From contig NZ_JALNMJ010000002.1 of the NCBI RefSeq assembly GCF_023156505.1, positions 186,001-250,000 on the forward strand: a stretch of 64,000 bases of DNA, in the 5' to 3' direction. This DNA comes from Roseibium sediminicola. Lineage in GTDB: Bacteria > Pseudomonadota > Alphaproteobacteria > Rhizobiales > Stappiaceae. The first letter of the stretch is position 1. The number at the start of each line of letters is the position of its first letter. A program made the position numbers and the translations under genes. This document shows positions 49,236-57,517 of the stretch, piece after piece. The notes beneath the pieces are model-generated. The model did not search any database. It was not told the DNA's origin and saw nothing but the letters and a program-made list of their open reading frames with translations.

Positions 49236-49529
49236 ATGCACACAACGACAATCGACACCCATACGAACTCCGTTGAGTTCGATTTCGTGAAGGGACACAT
49301 CGCTGCCACGATGACCCTGATTCACGGATTGATCGACCAGGGCCTGATTGACCGGGAACGACTGGACGCGTTTTTTGGCGCGTTTATCGGCGACTTGCCG
49401 CATTCCCGCGAAACGCTCGGTCTGAGGCTGATCCTCGACCAGTGGCGCCAGGGCCTGCGGGACGGTGAGGAAGAAGAGGAGCTGAAAGGCAAACTCTTCG
49501 AGGTTATCCGGGGAGGGCGCACCAACTGA
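49236..49529 (+). CDS. Small hypothetical protein under a palindromic promoter
   Basis: 97 residues from ATG 49236, chosen because GAGAGG lies five bases upstream; ATG 49224 lacks such a site. The protein is helical: FDFVKGHIAATMTLIHGLID, RERLDAFFGAFIGDLPHSRE, then LGLRLILDQWRQGLRDG and an acidic run of glutamates. No signal peptide or membrane segment. I do not recognise it. It stands alone with its own promoter region and terminator. Confidence 0.65.
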   Translation: MHTTTIDTHTNSVEFDFVKGHIAATMTLIHGLIDQGLIDRERLDAFFGAFIGDLPHSRETLGLRLILDQWRQGLRDGEEEEELKGKLFEVIRGGRTN

Positions 49530-49537
49530 TTTCCGTC

Positions 49538-49580
49538 GGATATGGCCGGCCCGGGGTTGGGGGCCGGAGCATATCCTTTT
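49538..49580 (+). terminator. Hairpin terminator after the small gene
   Basis: GGATATG-GCCGGCCC pairs imperfectly with GGGCCGGAGCATATCC, followed by TTTT. It starts 9 bp after the stop codon. The rest of the gap to 49862 shows no gene, only a second T-run near 49622. Confidence 0.65.
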
Positions 49581-49861
49581 CAGTTAAGTATTACCTATAG
49601 TATTCGCGAGGTGCAGCGGCGCCTTTTTTTGTTTCCGGATCTGTGCAAAAGGGTGGGCGCGTTCCGGAGGCAGCTTTCCGGGCCATGATCAATTTCGCTT
49701 TAACGCCCGGCCTTCCTTTGTCTGCAAGCTGGCCAAGCCGACAGGTGTTTGTTATCCCTACGGGAGACGCGACCCGGGTCTGTGGAGGAGCGACAATTTT
49801 CCAGTTATCCATTTTTTCGAGCATGCCGCTGTTGGCCGAGCCGCTGCGCTTGCGTGCCACC

Positions 49862-50866
49862 ATGCCGCGCCGCTTTTTCAGAAAGGCTCTGATCCCGGCG
49901 CTGGCACTGGCCATATCATTGGCGATACCTATGCAGGCCTTCGGCGCCGACCAGCATTTTGTCACCATCGGCACCGGCGGCGTCACCGGTGTCTACTATC
50001 CGTCGGGAGGAGCGACCTGCAAGATCGTCAACCGCAGCCGCGCCGAGCACGGGGTGCGCTGCTCGGTGGAGACGACCTTCGGGTCCATCGACAACATCGA
50101 GAAGATCCGCCAGGGCGAAATCGACTTCGGCTATGTCCAGTCCGACTGGCAGTCCCATGCCTATCACGGCACATCGGTGTTCGAGCCGGCCGGGCCGTTC
50201 GAGGATCTGCGCGCGGTGTTTTCCCTGCACACGGAAGTCGCCACGATTGTCGTACGCGAGGACTCCGAGTTCCGGACTTTTGCGGACCTGAAGCATGCCC
50301 GGATCAATGTTGGCGCCAAGGGCTCCGGTTCTGCGGCTTCCTGGCGCACGCTGATCAGCCGTCTCGGCTGGACCGAGGCCGATCAGACGGGGTTATCGGA
50401 TCTCAGGACGTCGGAACTCGCCGAAGCCCTGTGTACGGGTACGGTCGACGCCTTTTTCGTGCTGATCGGCCATCCCGCCGCACTCATCGAGGAAACACAG
50501 GCGGATTGCAACATCCGCCTGATCGGCATTGACGGCGAGGCGGTCGACAGCCTTCTCGACGAAGCGCCCTATTACATTGCCGCGGAGATTCCGGCGGGGT
50601 TCTACGGCCTGAAGCAACCCGTTCCGTCCTTCGGCGTGGTCGCAACCTTCGTGACTTCAGCCAAGATGCCGGACGAGATCGTGTCCACCATGGTCAAGGC
50701 CCTGTCCGATCACTTCGACAGTTTCCGGTTGCTCCACCCGGCACTGAACAATCTCAAACTGTCCGACATGGTCGCCGCCGACATGGCCGCCCCGCTACAT
50801 CCTGGCGCATTGACCTTCTACCGTGATCAAGGCCTATTGCCCGCGCCCGGTGAAGACACAAAGTGA
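49862..50866 (+). CDS. TAXI-family extracytoplasmic solute-binding protein
   Basis: 334 residues from ATG 49862 with a Sec signal peptide (KALIPALALAISLAIPMQAF, cleavage after FGA near 28). The frame is open upstream (ATG 49823 and others), so the start is uncertain. The mature part is TAXI-like: HFVTIGTGGVTGVYYPSGGA, IRQGEIDFGYVQSDWQSHAY, HARINVGAKGSGSAASW, TVDAFFVLIGHPAALIEE. TAXI proteins deliver ligands to TRAP transporters, but no TRAP membrane subunit is nearby. The ligand is unknown. Confidence 0.88.
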   Translation: MPRRFFRKALIPALALAISLAIPMQAFGADQHFVTIGTGGVTGVYYPSGGATCKIVNRSRAEHGVRCSVETTFGSIDNIEKIRQGEIDFGYVQSDWQSHAYHGTSVFEPAGPFEDLRAVFSLHTEVATIVVREDSEFRTFADLKHARINVGAKGSGSAASWRTLISRLGWTEADQTGLSDLRTSELAEALCTGTVDAFFVLIGHPAALIEETQADCNIRLIGIDGEAVDSLLDEAPYYIAAEIPAGFYGLKQPVPSFGVVATFVTSAKMPDEIVSTMVKALSDHFDSFRLLHPALNNLKLSDMVAADMAAPLHPGALTFYRDQGLLPAPGEDTK

Positions 50867-50994
50867 GCATTCTGCCGTCCTCTCCAAAAGGTGAGGGCTT
50901 TGTGTGTTCGCCCGGGGCGACAAACAAGCTAAAGACGGCAGTCTGACCCGCTCGCGGACCAGTCGTCTTGGCCGCGCAACAATCGGAATCTCGC

Positions 50995-51735
50995 ATGATC
51001 CAGGACGTAACCATCATCGGCGCTGCTCTTGCCGGGGTGCTTTCCTTCGTCAGCCCCTGTGTGCTGCCGCTGGTGCCGCCCTATCTGGGTTTTCTCGCCG
51101 GCGTGTCGTTGGAGCAATTGAACGGTGAGGAAGGCGACAGGACCGCAGCGACAAGGCGCGTCTTTTTCAGCGCATTGGTGTTTGTGCTCGGCTTCTCCAC
51201 CGTGTTTGTGCTGCTGGGGGCAACGGCCAGTTTCCTCGGCCAGTTCATCCGCGGCTATCTGGACTATCTCGGCTATATCGCCGGCGCGGCCATCATCGTC
51301 ATGGGCCTGCATTTCCTGGGAGTCTTCCGGATCGGGCTGCTTTACCGCGAGGCGCGTGTGCATGTGGAGAAAAAGCCGGCCGGACCACTCGGCGCCTATC
51401 TGATAGGCTTGGCCTTCGGTTTTGGCTGGACCCCTTGCGTCGGCCCGATCCTGGCGGCGATCCTGTTTGTGGCGGGTTCGGAGGACACTGTCGGTCAGGG
51501 CGCGCTGCTGTTAAGTGCCTATGCGCTCGGGCTCGGTGTGCCGTTCCTGATCGCGGCGCTGTTCGCGGGACCGTTCCTGGGGTTCATGAAGCGCTTCCGC
51601 AAGCATATGGGCCTGGTGGAAAAGGCCATGGGCGGCGTTCTGGTTCTGACCGGTATCATGTTCCTTACCGGCCAGATGGCGGTTTTGTCCTACTGGCTTC
51701 TGGAAACGTTTCCGGCGCTGCAGACGGTCGGCTGA
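50995..51735 (+). CDS. ccdA: Cytochrome c biogenesis protein CcdA
   Basis: 246 residues, six membrane helices. The two redox cysteines are in SPCVLPLVPPYLGFLAG (first helix) and FGFGWTPCVGPILAAILFVA (fourth helix). It carries reducing power across the membrane to periplasmic thioredoxin-like proteins for cytochrome c maturation. The start at ATG 50995 has a weak ribosome site; an in-frame upstream start at 50968 is possible. No partner thioredoxin is adjacent. Confidence 0.93.
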   Translation: MIQDVTIIGAALAGVLSFVSPCVLPLVPPYLGFLAGVSLEQLNGEEGDRTAATRRVFFSALVFVLGFSTVFVLLGATASFLGQFIRGYLDYLGYIAGAAIIVMGLHFLGVFRIGLLYREARVHVEKKPAGPLGAYLIGLAFGFGWTPCVGPILAAILFVAGSEDTVGQGALLLSAYALGLGVPFLIAALFAGPFLGFMKRFRKHMGLVEKAMGGVLVLTGIMFLTGQMAVLSYWLLETFPALQTVG

Positions 51736-51753
51736 GCAAGCTCTCAGGTTGGT

Positions 51754-51920
51754 CTAGTGTGGTGAATTTGACATTCGCCTCATTGTTGCAGCGACCATCG
51801 AAGCGAATTTCAAATTCGAAAACCACACTAGAAACATATGCTTGCTAGTCACCCTTTTGAATCTAAAGCTCGTTCCGAGTGTACCGGGAAATAAGACGAA
51901 CTTCAGATTCGGGTGACTAG
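51754..51920. repeat. Double-hairpin repeat, copy A
   Basis: 167 bp made of two palindromic units. Unit 1 (51754-51831) has CTAGTGTGGT/ACCACACTAG ends plus an inner near-perfect arm around GAATTTGACATTCGC. Unit 2 (51845-51920) has CTAGTCACCC/GGGTGACTAG ends and a second inner arm. A 13-bp spacer separates them. Every unit boundary is CTAG. Copy B at 51998-52164 has the same arrangement and spacing. Confidence 0.9.
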
Positions 51921-52343
51921 GGTCTGTGGACAATTAGGATTTGGTCTTGGTTTGAATGCAAATGGCTCAATTTCCTGAAGCAAAGGCGCGGGAAGGGCTA
52001 GTGTGGTGAATTTGACATTCGCCTCATTGAGGCGGCATCTTCCGTAGCGAATTTCAAATTCGAAAACCACACTAGAAACATAGTCTTGTTAGTCACCTTT
52101 TTGAATCTGAAGTTCGTTCTGAGCTTGCTGAAAAATGAGACGAACTTCAGATTCAGGTGACTAACCCTTTCAAGCCTTTGCGACGCCGAAATGAGCCATT
52201 TGAGCTAAATCCCCATTGCAAATATCTGGGGGGATGCTGCGGATTTCGGTTTCGCGTGCGTCGGAAAGTCCTTGTGGTGGGCAACACCACTGCGGATTTT
52301 CCTCCTGCTCGAAGACCGAAACCTAATTGTCCACAGACCCTAG
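51917..52343. mobile_element. Inverted-repeat element (MITE-like or deleted IS) with CTAG boundaries
   Basis: Terminal inverted repeats are exact over 19 bp (GGGTCTGTGGACAATTAGG at 51920-51938 with its complement at 52322-52340) and continue to about 30 bp with mismatches. CTAG stands at both boundaries, like the YTAR targets of IS5-family elements (established for IS5; family inferred here). Deeper arm similarity includes CAAATGGCTCA. No transposase is encoded. The right arm is about 100 bp longer than the left. Copy B lies inside. Confidence 0.8.
51998..52164. repeat. Double-hairpin repeat, copy B
   Basis: 167 bp, aligned to copy A without gaps. Unit 1 (51998-52075) has identical arms and a different loop. 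Unit 2 (52089-52164) has TTAGTCACCT/AGGTGACTAA ends where copy A has CTAGTCACCC/GGGTGACTAG, so both outer pairs change together. It is embedded in the inverted-repeat element 51917-52343. Confidence 0.9.
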
Positions 52344-53602
52344 AACGCTGTGTCCCGGAACTTGGCGGCGGTCACAAGTGGATCGCCGGCGAAGAGCGCC
52401 GGATGGCAGAGTTCCGTAACATCGAGCAGGTGCAGGCAGGCTACCGCGGCATCTGCCGCATTTGCAAAGGGCCCGACCATCAGCGCGATATCGCCCTCGG
52501 CCGTTTGTCTCTGCATCAGAAGAGGCTGCAAGTCCCGCATACGCTCCGAATTCTGAGCCTTGAAATCGGCCCAGGCCTTTGCCGCCCCGGCGGAGGTCCG
52601 GTAGTGGCCGATGATGGCACCGAAATCGCTGCGTTTCAGGTGGCGGTCACCGCCGCCGCGCAGCCGTCCTGACGGGCTGGATGGGGTGATGACCTTCGGC
52701 CGCAACGCGGTTTGTGTCGGCGTCGCGTCAAAACCCTCCGGCTGGGTGTCCTGGGCCTGTGTGGGGATGGACCCGGTCGAGACCGGCGGGGTGGACGATT
52801 CCGGCAGCCGCACTTGTGGCGGGGTGGCGGGCATGACCTGGACAATCCGCACAGGTTCTTCCGGATTGGCTGTTTCGCCGGATGGAACTGCGAGGTCCTC
52901 GGCTGAATTGTAAAGGCTGATCAACCGGGGAGGCGATTGCCGCTGCGTCTCCGGACCGGGGGCGACCGGCTGCTGCGCACCAACAATTGAAGGCGCGGCC
53001 TGAGGCGCGTTGCTCCTCAACGGGGCCGTTGCTTTTTCCGGCTTTTCTCGGGAGCGCGGCGCGGCTTTGGGGGTAGGGGGCTGAAGGGCTGGCGCCCTGG
53101 TGATCACCACGCCTGGGCCGGGTTCGGCCGTCATGTCACCGGCGCTTGCCGGCTGTCCGCTGCCAGCGAGCTTGCCAACCGCAACCTGCTTTTCCAGGGC
53201 GGCGATGCGGCGGGAATAGGCGACGTTTTGTTCCGACAGGGCGCTCAACCGGCGGCGAAGCCCGATGACTTCCTTCTGAAGCACCTCAATTTGGCCCTGG
53301 CTGATGTCCGTGACTGGCGATGGAGGCACGTCGTGCGGCAGTTGCATGACATCGATTGCCGGCGCGGATCGGGAAATGGACGCAGTGGTCTCGACATCGC
53401 CGCCAGGAGGCAACGCCAGGCCACCGGGTGCCCGGCTGGCGGGAGAGAAGGTGCTGTGCTGGAAGCTGAACTGGTAGGAGGCAAGGCCGACGGTGCCCAT
53501 CAACCCGGCGGCAAACGCCCAGGACAACAGGCCGACACGCGATGGCGTGAACGTGTCCCGGACAAGGTCCCGCATGGACTTGCTTGCCTGCTGCTTTGCC
53601 AA
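52340..53602 (-). CDS. SPOR-like inner-membrane protein, end set by a repeat element
   Basis: 420 residues. One membrane helix (about 22-42, GLLSWAFAAGLMGTVGLASY), a short coiled coil (LQKEVIGLRRRLSALSEQNV), a long Pro-rich disordered linker (about 145-320) and a C-terminal SPOR-like domain (DFGAIIGHYRTSAGAAKAWA, DIALMVGPFANAADAAVACL). SPOR domains bind denuded peptidoglycan at division or envelope sites. The stop TAG is formed by the CTAG at the edge of the element 51917-52343, so the original C-terminus may have been replaced. Divergent from glmU. Confidence 0.8.
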   Translation of the reverse strand: MAKQQASKSMRDLVRDTFTPSRVGLLSWAFAAGLMGTVGLASYQFSFQHSTFSPASRAPGGLALPPGGDVETTASISRSAPAIDVMQLPHDVPPSPVTDISQGQIEVLQKEVIGLRRRLSALSEQNVAYSRRIAALEKQVAVGKLAGSGQPASAGDMTAEPGPGVVITRAPALQPPTPKAAPRSREKPEKATAPLRSNAPQAAPSIVGAQQPVAPGPETQRQSPPRLISLYNSAEDLAVPSGETANPEEPVRIVQVMPATPPQVRLPESSTPPVSTGSIPTQAQDTQPEGFDATPTQTALRPKVITPSSPSGRLRGGGDRHLKRSDFGAIIGHYRTSAGAAKAWADFKAQNSERMRDLQPLLMQRQTAEGDIALMVGPFANAADAAVACLHLLDVTELCHPALFAGDPLVTAAKFRDTAF

Positions 53603-53784
53603 ATTCCTCGCGTCCCGCGCCTAATTGCGAATCTTTCAGAAGATACCCTATCAGGAGCTTATTATGGTTAACGAAACGCAAACCTGAACGTCAGCGCAGT
53701 CAGATCTTTCAATGTTCTGTGGATCGGGGCATATAGAGGCGCGATTGCGTCTCCGACGCCTGACACTTTGATACTGGACATTTG

Positions 53785-55140
53785 ATGAGAAACCGTTCCT
53801 GCCTTTCCATCGTTCTGGCCGCGGGGCTGGGAACCCGAATGAAGTCCGACTTGCCCAAGGTTATGCACGAGATCGGCGGACTGCCGCTGGTCGGTCATGT
53901 GGTGAAGGCACTGCAGAGCGCGGGCTCAGAGCGCATTTCGGTCGTCACCGGACCGGATATGCCGGCGCTCGAAAAACTGGTCTACGAATTGGCGCCGTCG
54001 GCACGCTGCTACGTTCAGACCGACCGGCTCGGCACCGCCCATGCCGCTCTTGCGGCCAGACCTGCATTGGACTTCCCCGCCGATGACGTTCTCATCCTGT
54101 TTGGCGACACGCCGCTGGTAACCGCCGAAACAGTCGGCCGGGTGCGAAAGGCGCTTGCGGACGGCGCCGATCTGGTCGTGCTGGGATTCGAAACCCGCAG
54201 GCCTTTCGGTTATGGCCGGCTCTTGACGGAGAACGGCCGTCTGGTTGCCATTCGAGAGGAAAAGGACGCTACGGAGGAAGAACGCAAGGTCACGTTCTGC
54301 AATTCCGGCATCATGGGCTTTGGCGGCGCGCAGGCTCTTGCCCTGCTTGAAGCCATCGGCAACAGCAACGCCAAGGGTGAATATTATCTGACCGACGCGG
54401 TGGAAATCGCCAACGCGAAAGGCCTCAAGGTGGTGGCGGTGTCGGGAACGGAAATCGAAACCCAGGGCATCAATACGCGCGCCCAGCTGGCGTCTTGCGA
54501 GGCCGATTTTCAGGCCCGAAAGCGCCGTGCCGCGTTGGAAACCGGCTGCACCTTGCTGGCGCCGGCGACAGTTTATTTTTCCCATGACACGGTGCTCGCA
54601 CCGGATGTGACGGTTGAGCAGAATGTCGTCTTCGGCCCGGGCGTCAAAGTGGCAAAAGGCGCCCGGATCCGCGCTTTCAGCCATCTGGAGGGCGCTCAGG
54701 TCGGCGAAAACTGCGTAATCGGCCCTTACGCCCGCCTGCGGCCCGGTGCAGTGCTCGGGGCGGAAAGCCGTGTCGGCAATTTCGTCGAGGTCAAGAACGC
54801 AACCTTCGGGACCGGCGCCAAGGCCAATCATCTCAGCTATATCGGCGATGCCAGTGTCGGGTCGAAGTCGAATATCGGCGCAGGCACCATTACCTGCAAT
54901 TACGACGGTTACCTGAAACACCGGACGGAAATTGGCGCGGGCAGTTTCGTCGGTTCCAATTCGACCTTGGTCGCTCCGGTCCGGCTCGGCAACGGTGCTT
55001 TCGTTGCGGCAGGCAGCGTCATCACCGACGATGTGTCGCGGGATTCCATGGCCTTCGGGCGGGCCCGGCAGACCGTCAAGGACGGCAAGGCAAAGCAACT
55101 GCGTGACCGCCTGCAGGCGGCGAAGGACAGCAAATCCTAG
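53785..55140 (+). CDS. glmU: Bifunctional UDP-GlcNAc pyrophosphorylase/GlcN-1-P acetyltransferase GlmU
   Basis: 451 residues. The uridyltransferase domain (1-225) starts SIVLAAGLGTRMKSDLPKVM and includes FGDTPLVTAETV and KGEYYLTDAVEIAN. The C-terminal left-handed beta-helix (about 250-451) has hexapeptide repeats: IGPYARLRPGAVLGAESRVG, NFVEVKNATFG, AGTITCNYDGYLKHRTEIGA. It makes UDP-GlcNAc for peptidoglycan and LPS. ATG 53785; an in-frame TTG just before is not used. Precedes glmS by 108 bp. Confidence 0.98.
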   Translation: MRNRSCLSIVLAAGLGTRMKSDLPKVMHEIGGLPLVGHVVKALQSAGSERISVVTGPDMPALEKLVYELAPSARCYVQTDRLGTAHAALAARPALDFPADDVLILFGDTPLVTAETVGRVRKALADGADLVVLGFETRRPFGYGRLLTENGRLVAIREEKDATEEERKVTFCNSGIMGFGGAQALALLEAIGNSNAKGEYYLTDAVEIANAKGLKVVAVSGTEIETQGINTRAQLASCEADFQARKRRAALETGCTLLAPATVYFSHDTVLAPDVTVEQNVVFGPGVKVAKGARIRAFSHLEGAQVGENCVIGPYARLRPGAVLGAESRVGNFVEVKNATFGTGAKANHLSYIGDASVGSKSNIGAGTITCNYDGYLKHRTEIGAGSFVGSNSTLVAPVRLGNGAFVAAGSVITDDVSRDSMAFGRARQTVKDGKAKQLRDRLQAAKDSKS

Positions 55141-55248
55141 GCGATTTGCACCTTGTCATTTTCTGACACAGGGATTGATTTCAGTTTGGCCGGCACTGTC
55201 GTCTAAAGCAGGGTGGTCTTCTGGGTCATTTTATCAAAGGGCAATTAT

Positions 55249-57075
55249 ATGTGTGGTATCGTTGGCGTTTTGGGCCGTGTAGAAGTAGCGCCGCGGATTG
55301 TCGATTCGCTGAAGCGCCTGGAATATCGCGGTTACGATTCCGCCGGGGTTGCCACGCTGGTCGATGGACAGCTGGTCCGCCGCCGCGCCGAGGGCAAGCT
55401 GCGCAATCTGGAATCGGTTCTTGAAAACGCGCCTCTGGCAGGAAGCGCCGGCATTGGTCATACGAGATGGGCCACCCATGGCGCGCCGACAGTCACCAAC
55501 GCCCATCCGCACCTGGCCGGATCGGTCGCTGTCGTCCACAACGGTATCATTGAAAACTATCTGGACCTGCGCGACGAGGTCTCTGCGGCTGGGGCTGTTC
55601 TCGACACGGAAACGGACACCGAAGTCGTCGCCCATCTGATCAACCTCGCCATGGCTGCCGGCAAAAGCCCGCGCGACGCTGTGGCCGATGTGCTGCCCCG
55701 CCTGAAAGGCGCATTTGCGCTTGCGCTGCTGTTTGCCGGTGAGGACGATCTCCTGATCGGCGCCCGCAAGGGCTCGCCTCTGGCAATCGGCCACGGGGAG
55801 GGCGAAATGTTCCTCGGTTCGGATGCCATTGCACTGTCGCCGTTTACCGACCGGATCACCTATCTTGAAGAAGGCGATTGGGCGGTGCTGACCCGCTCGA
55901 GCGTCGATATCTTTGATAGGGACAATACCCAAGTGGCGCGGCCGGAGGCAAAATCCTCGGTCACTTCCAGCCTGATGGACAAGGGCAATTACAAGCATTT
56001 CATGGCCAAGGAAATCCATGAGCAGCCGGAAGTGCTTGGCCACACGCTGTCGCGCTATTTCGATTACACATCCAATCAGGCCAGTGTCGAAGGTGCCGAT
56101 GCCCTGAATTTCAAGGATCTCAACCGCTTGATAATCACGGCTTGCGGAACGGCCTATCTGGCAGGCCTGGTATCCAAATACTGGTTTGAGAAATACGCCC
56201 GGCTGCCGGTCGAAATCGACATCGCCAGCGAGTTCCGCTACCGGGAAACACCTGTCTGCGATAAAGACGCAGCCCTGTTCATTTCCCAGTCCGGCGAGAC
56301 CGCGGACACTTTGGCATCGTTGCGTTACTGCAAGGAACACGGCGCAACGATCGGCGCGATCGTGAATGTGCCGGAAAGCACGATTGCGCGTGAGGCCGAC
56401 AGGGTGTTCCCGACGATAGCAGGTCCGGAAATCGGCGTTGCCTCGACCAAGGCCTTTACCTGCCAGCTCGCGGTTCTGGCTGCGCTTGCCCTGCAGGCTG
56501 GCCGCGAACGCGGCGTGCTCAGCGAGGCCCGCGAAAAGGAACTGGTCGCGGAACTGACCGAGGTGCCGAGCCTGGCTCTGAAGGCGCTCGCCGCCGAAAC
56601 GGACATCGAGAAACTGTCCCAACCTTTGTCCAAGGCGCAAAATGCGCTTTATCTCGGCCGGGCGACTAATTTCCCGCTTGCGCTCGAGGGTGCGCTGAAA
56701 CTGAAAGAACTGTCCTATATTCACGCGGAAGGCTATGCCGCTGGTGAATTGAAACATGGTCCGATCGCCCTGATCGACGAGAACATGCCGGTCTTCGTGA
56801 TCGCGCCTTATGACGCGATCTATGAAAAGACTGTCTCCAACATGCAGGAAGTGGCAGCGCGCGGTGGCCGGATCGTCCTGATCACGGATGAGCGCGGTGC
56901 GGCCGAATGCGGGAACGCTGCGGAAAACACCGTTGTCCTGCCGAACATGACGGACATTGTCGCGCCGATCATCTACGCTCTGCCAGTTCAGATGATCGCC
57001 TATCATACCGCTGTTTTCATGGGCACCGACGTGGATCAGCCGCGCAATCTCGCCAAGTCCGTGACGGTCGAATGA
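55249..57075 (+). CDS. glmS: Glutamine-fructose-6-phosphate aminotransferase GlmS
   Basis: 608 residues beginning MCGIVGVLGR; Cys2 is the N-terminal glutaminase nucleophile, which fixes the start. The glutaminase domain covers 1-220 (LEYRGYDSAGVATL, GHTRWATHGAPT, HNGIIENYLDLRD) and two SIS isomerase domains follow (ITACGTAYLAGLVSKYWFEK; LGRATNFPLALEGALKLKEL). Ends with the catalytic Lys region DVDQPRNLAKSVTVE. Supplies glucosamine 6-phosphate. Confidence 0.98.
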   Translation: MCGIVGVLGRVEVAPRIVDSLKRLEYRGYDSAGVATLVDGQLVRRRAEGKLRNLESVLENAPLAGSAGIGHTRWATHGAPTVTNAHPHLAGSVAVVHNGIIENYLDLRDEVSAAGAVLDTETDTEVVAHLINLAMAAGKSPRDAVADVLPRLKGAFALALLFAGEDDLLIGARKGSPLAIGHGEGEMFLGSDAIALSPFTDRITYLEEGDWAVLTRSSVDIFDRDNTQVARPEAKSSVTSSLMDKGNYKHFMAKEIHEQPEVLGHTLSRYFDYTSNQASVEGADALNFKDLNRLIITACGTAYLAGLVSKYWFEKYARLPVEIDIASEFRYRETPVCDKDAALFISQSGETADTLASLRYCKEHGATIGAIVNVPESTIAREADRVFPTIAGPEIGVASTKAFTCQLAVLAALALQAGRERGVLSEAREKELVAELTEVPSLALKALAAETDIEKLSQPLSKAQNALYLGRATNFPLALEGALKLKELSYIHAEGYAAGELKHGPIALIDENMPVFVIAPYDAIYEKTVSNMQEVAARGGRIVLITDERGAAECGNAAENTVVLPNMTDIVAPIIYALPVQMIAYHTAVFMGTDVDQPRNLAKSVTVE

Positions 57076-57515
57076 CGAATATGGGCAATGGCACCACAAG
57101 CATTGTGTCTTTCGAGGAGCGGTTCAGGGCACCGGTCATTGCCCTTTGGAAAAAATGCGGTCTGGTCCGGCCCTGGAACGATCCCGACAAGGATATCGAC
57201 CGGAAGCTGACCGACCGGAACGGGGCATTCTTTCTGCTTCTGGAAGACGGCAGCCTGATCGGTTCCGTTATGGTCAGTCACGATGGCCATCGAGGCTCGA
57301 TCTATTATCTCAGCATCGATCCCGACCATCAGGCCGGCGGGCTCGGCAAGCAGCTCATGGCGCATTGCGAAGCCTATCTGAAGGATCTTGGCTGTCCGAA
57401 GATCAATCTGTTCGTCCGGCGCGGCAACGAACAGGTCATGGAGTTCTACGAAAGCCTCGGATATGCGGAAGAAGCGGCCATTCCCATGGGCAAGAGGCTG
57501 ATCCCGGATATCTGA
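57072..57515 (+). CDS. GNAT family acetyltransferase coupled to glmS
   Basis: 147 residues, YpeA-like GNAT fold: SIVSFEERFRAPVIALWKKC, GSVMVSHDGHRGSIYYLSID, the acetyl-CoA loop DHQAGGLGKQLMAHCEAYLK and the ending FYESLGYAEEAAIPMGKRL. ATG overlaps the glmS stop (ATGA), so it is translationally coupled. The substrate is unknown. Confidence 0.9.
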   Translation: MTNMGNGTTSIVSFEERFRAPVIALWKKCGLVRPWNDPDKDIDRKLTDRNGAFFLLLEDGSLIGSVMVSHDGHRGSIYYLSIDPDHQAGGLGKQLMAHCEAYLKDLGCPKINLFVRRGNEQVMEFYESLGYAEEAAIPMGKRLIPDI

Positions 57516-57517
57516 GA

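Noticed and set aside
51754..51920. Copy A as an ordinary bidirectional terminator between ccdA and the SPOR-like gene
   Set aside because: The arms lack T-runs on either side, and the second embedded copy with matching arrangement favours a dispersed or mobile repeat. A secondary terminator role remains possible.
51754..52343. CRISPR array
   Set aside because: There are only two copies, each itself palindromic and 167 bp long, with no regular short spacer pattern and no cas genes.
52157..52672. Open frame on the plus strand running out of the repeat element into the SPOR-like gene
   Set aside because: It crosses the inverted repeat and the antisense of the SPOR-like gene, and shows no transposase motif such as a DDE triad.
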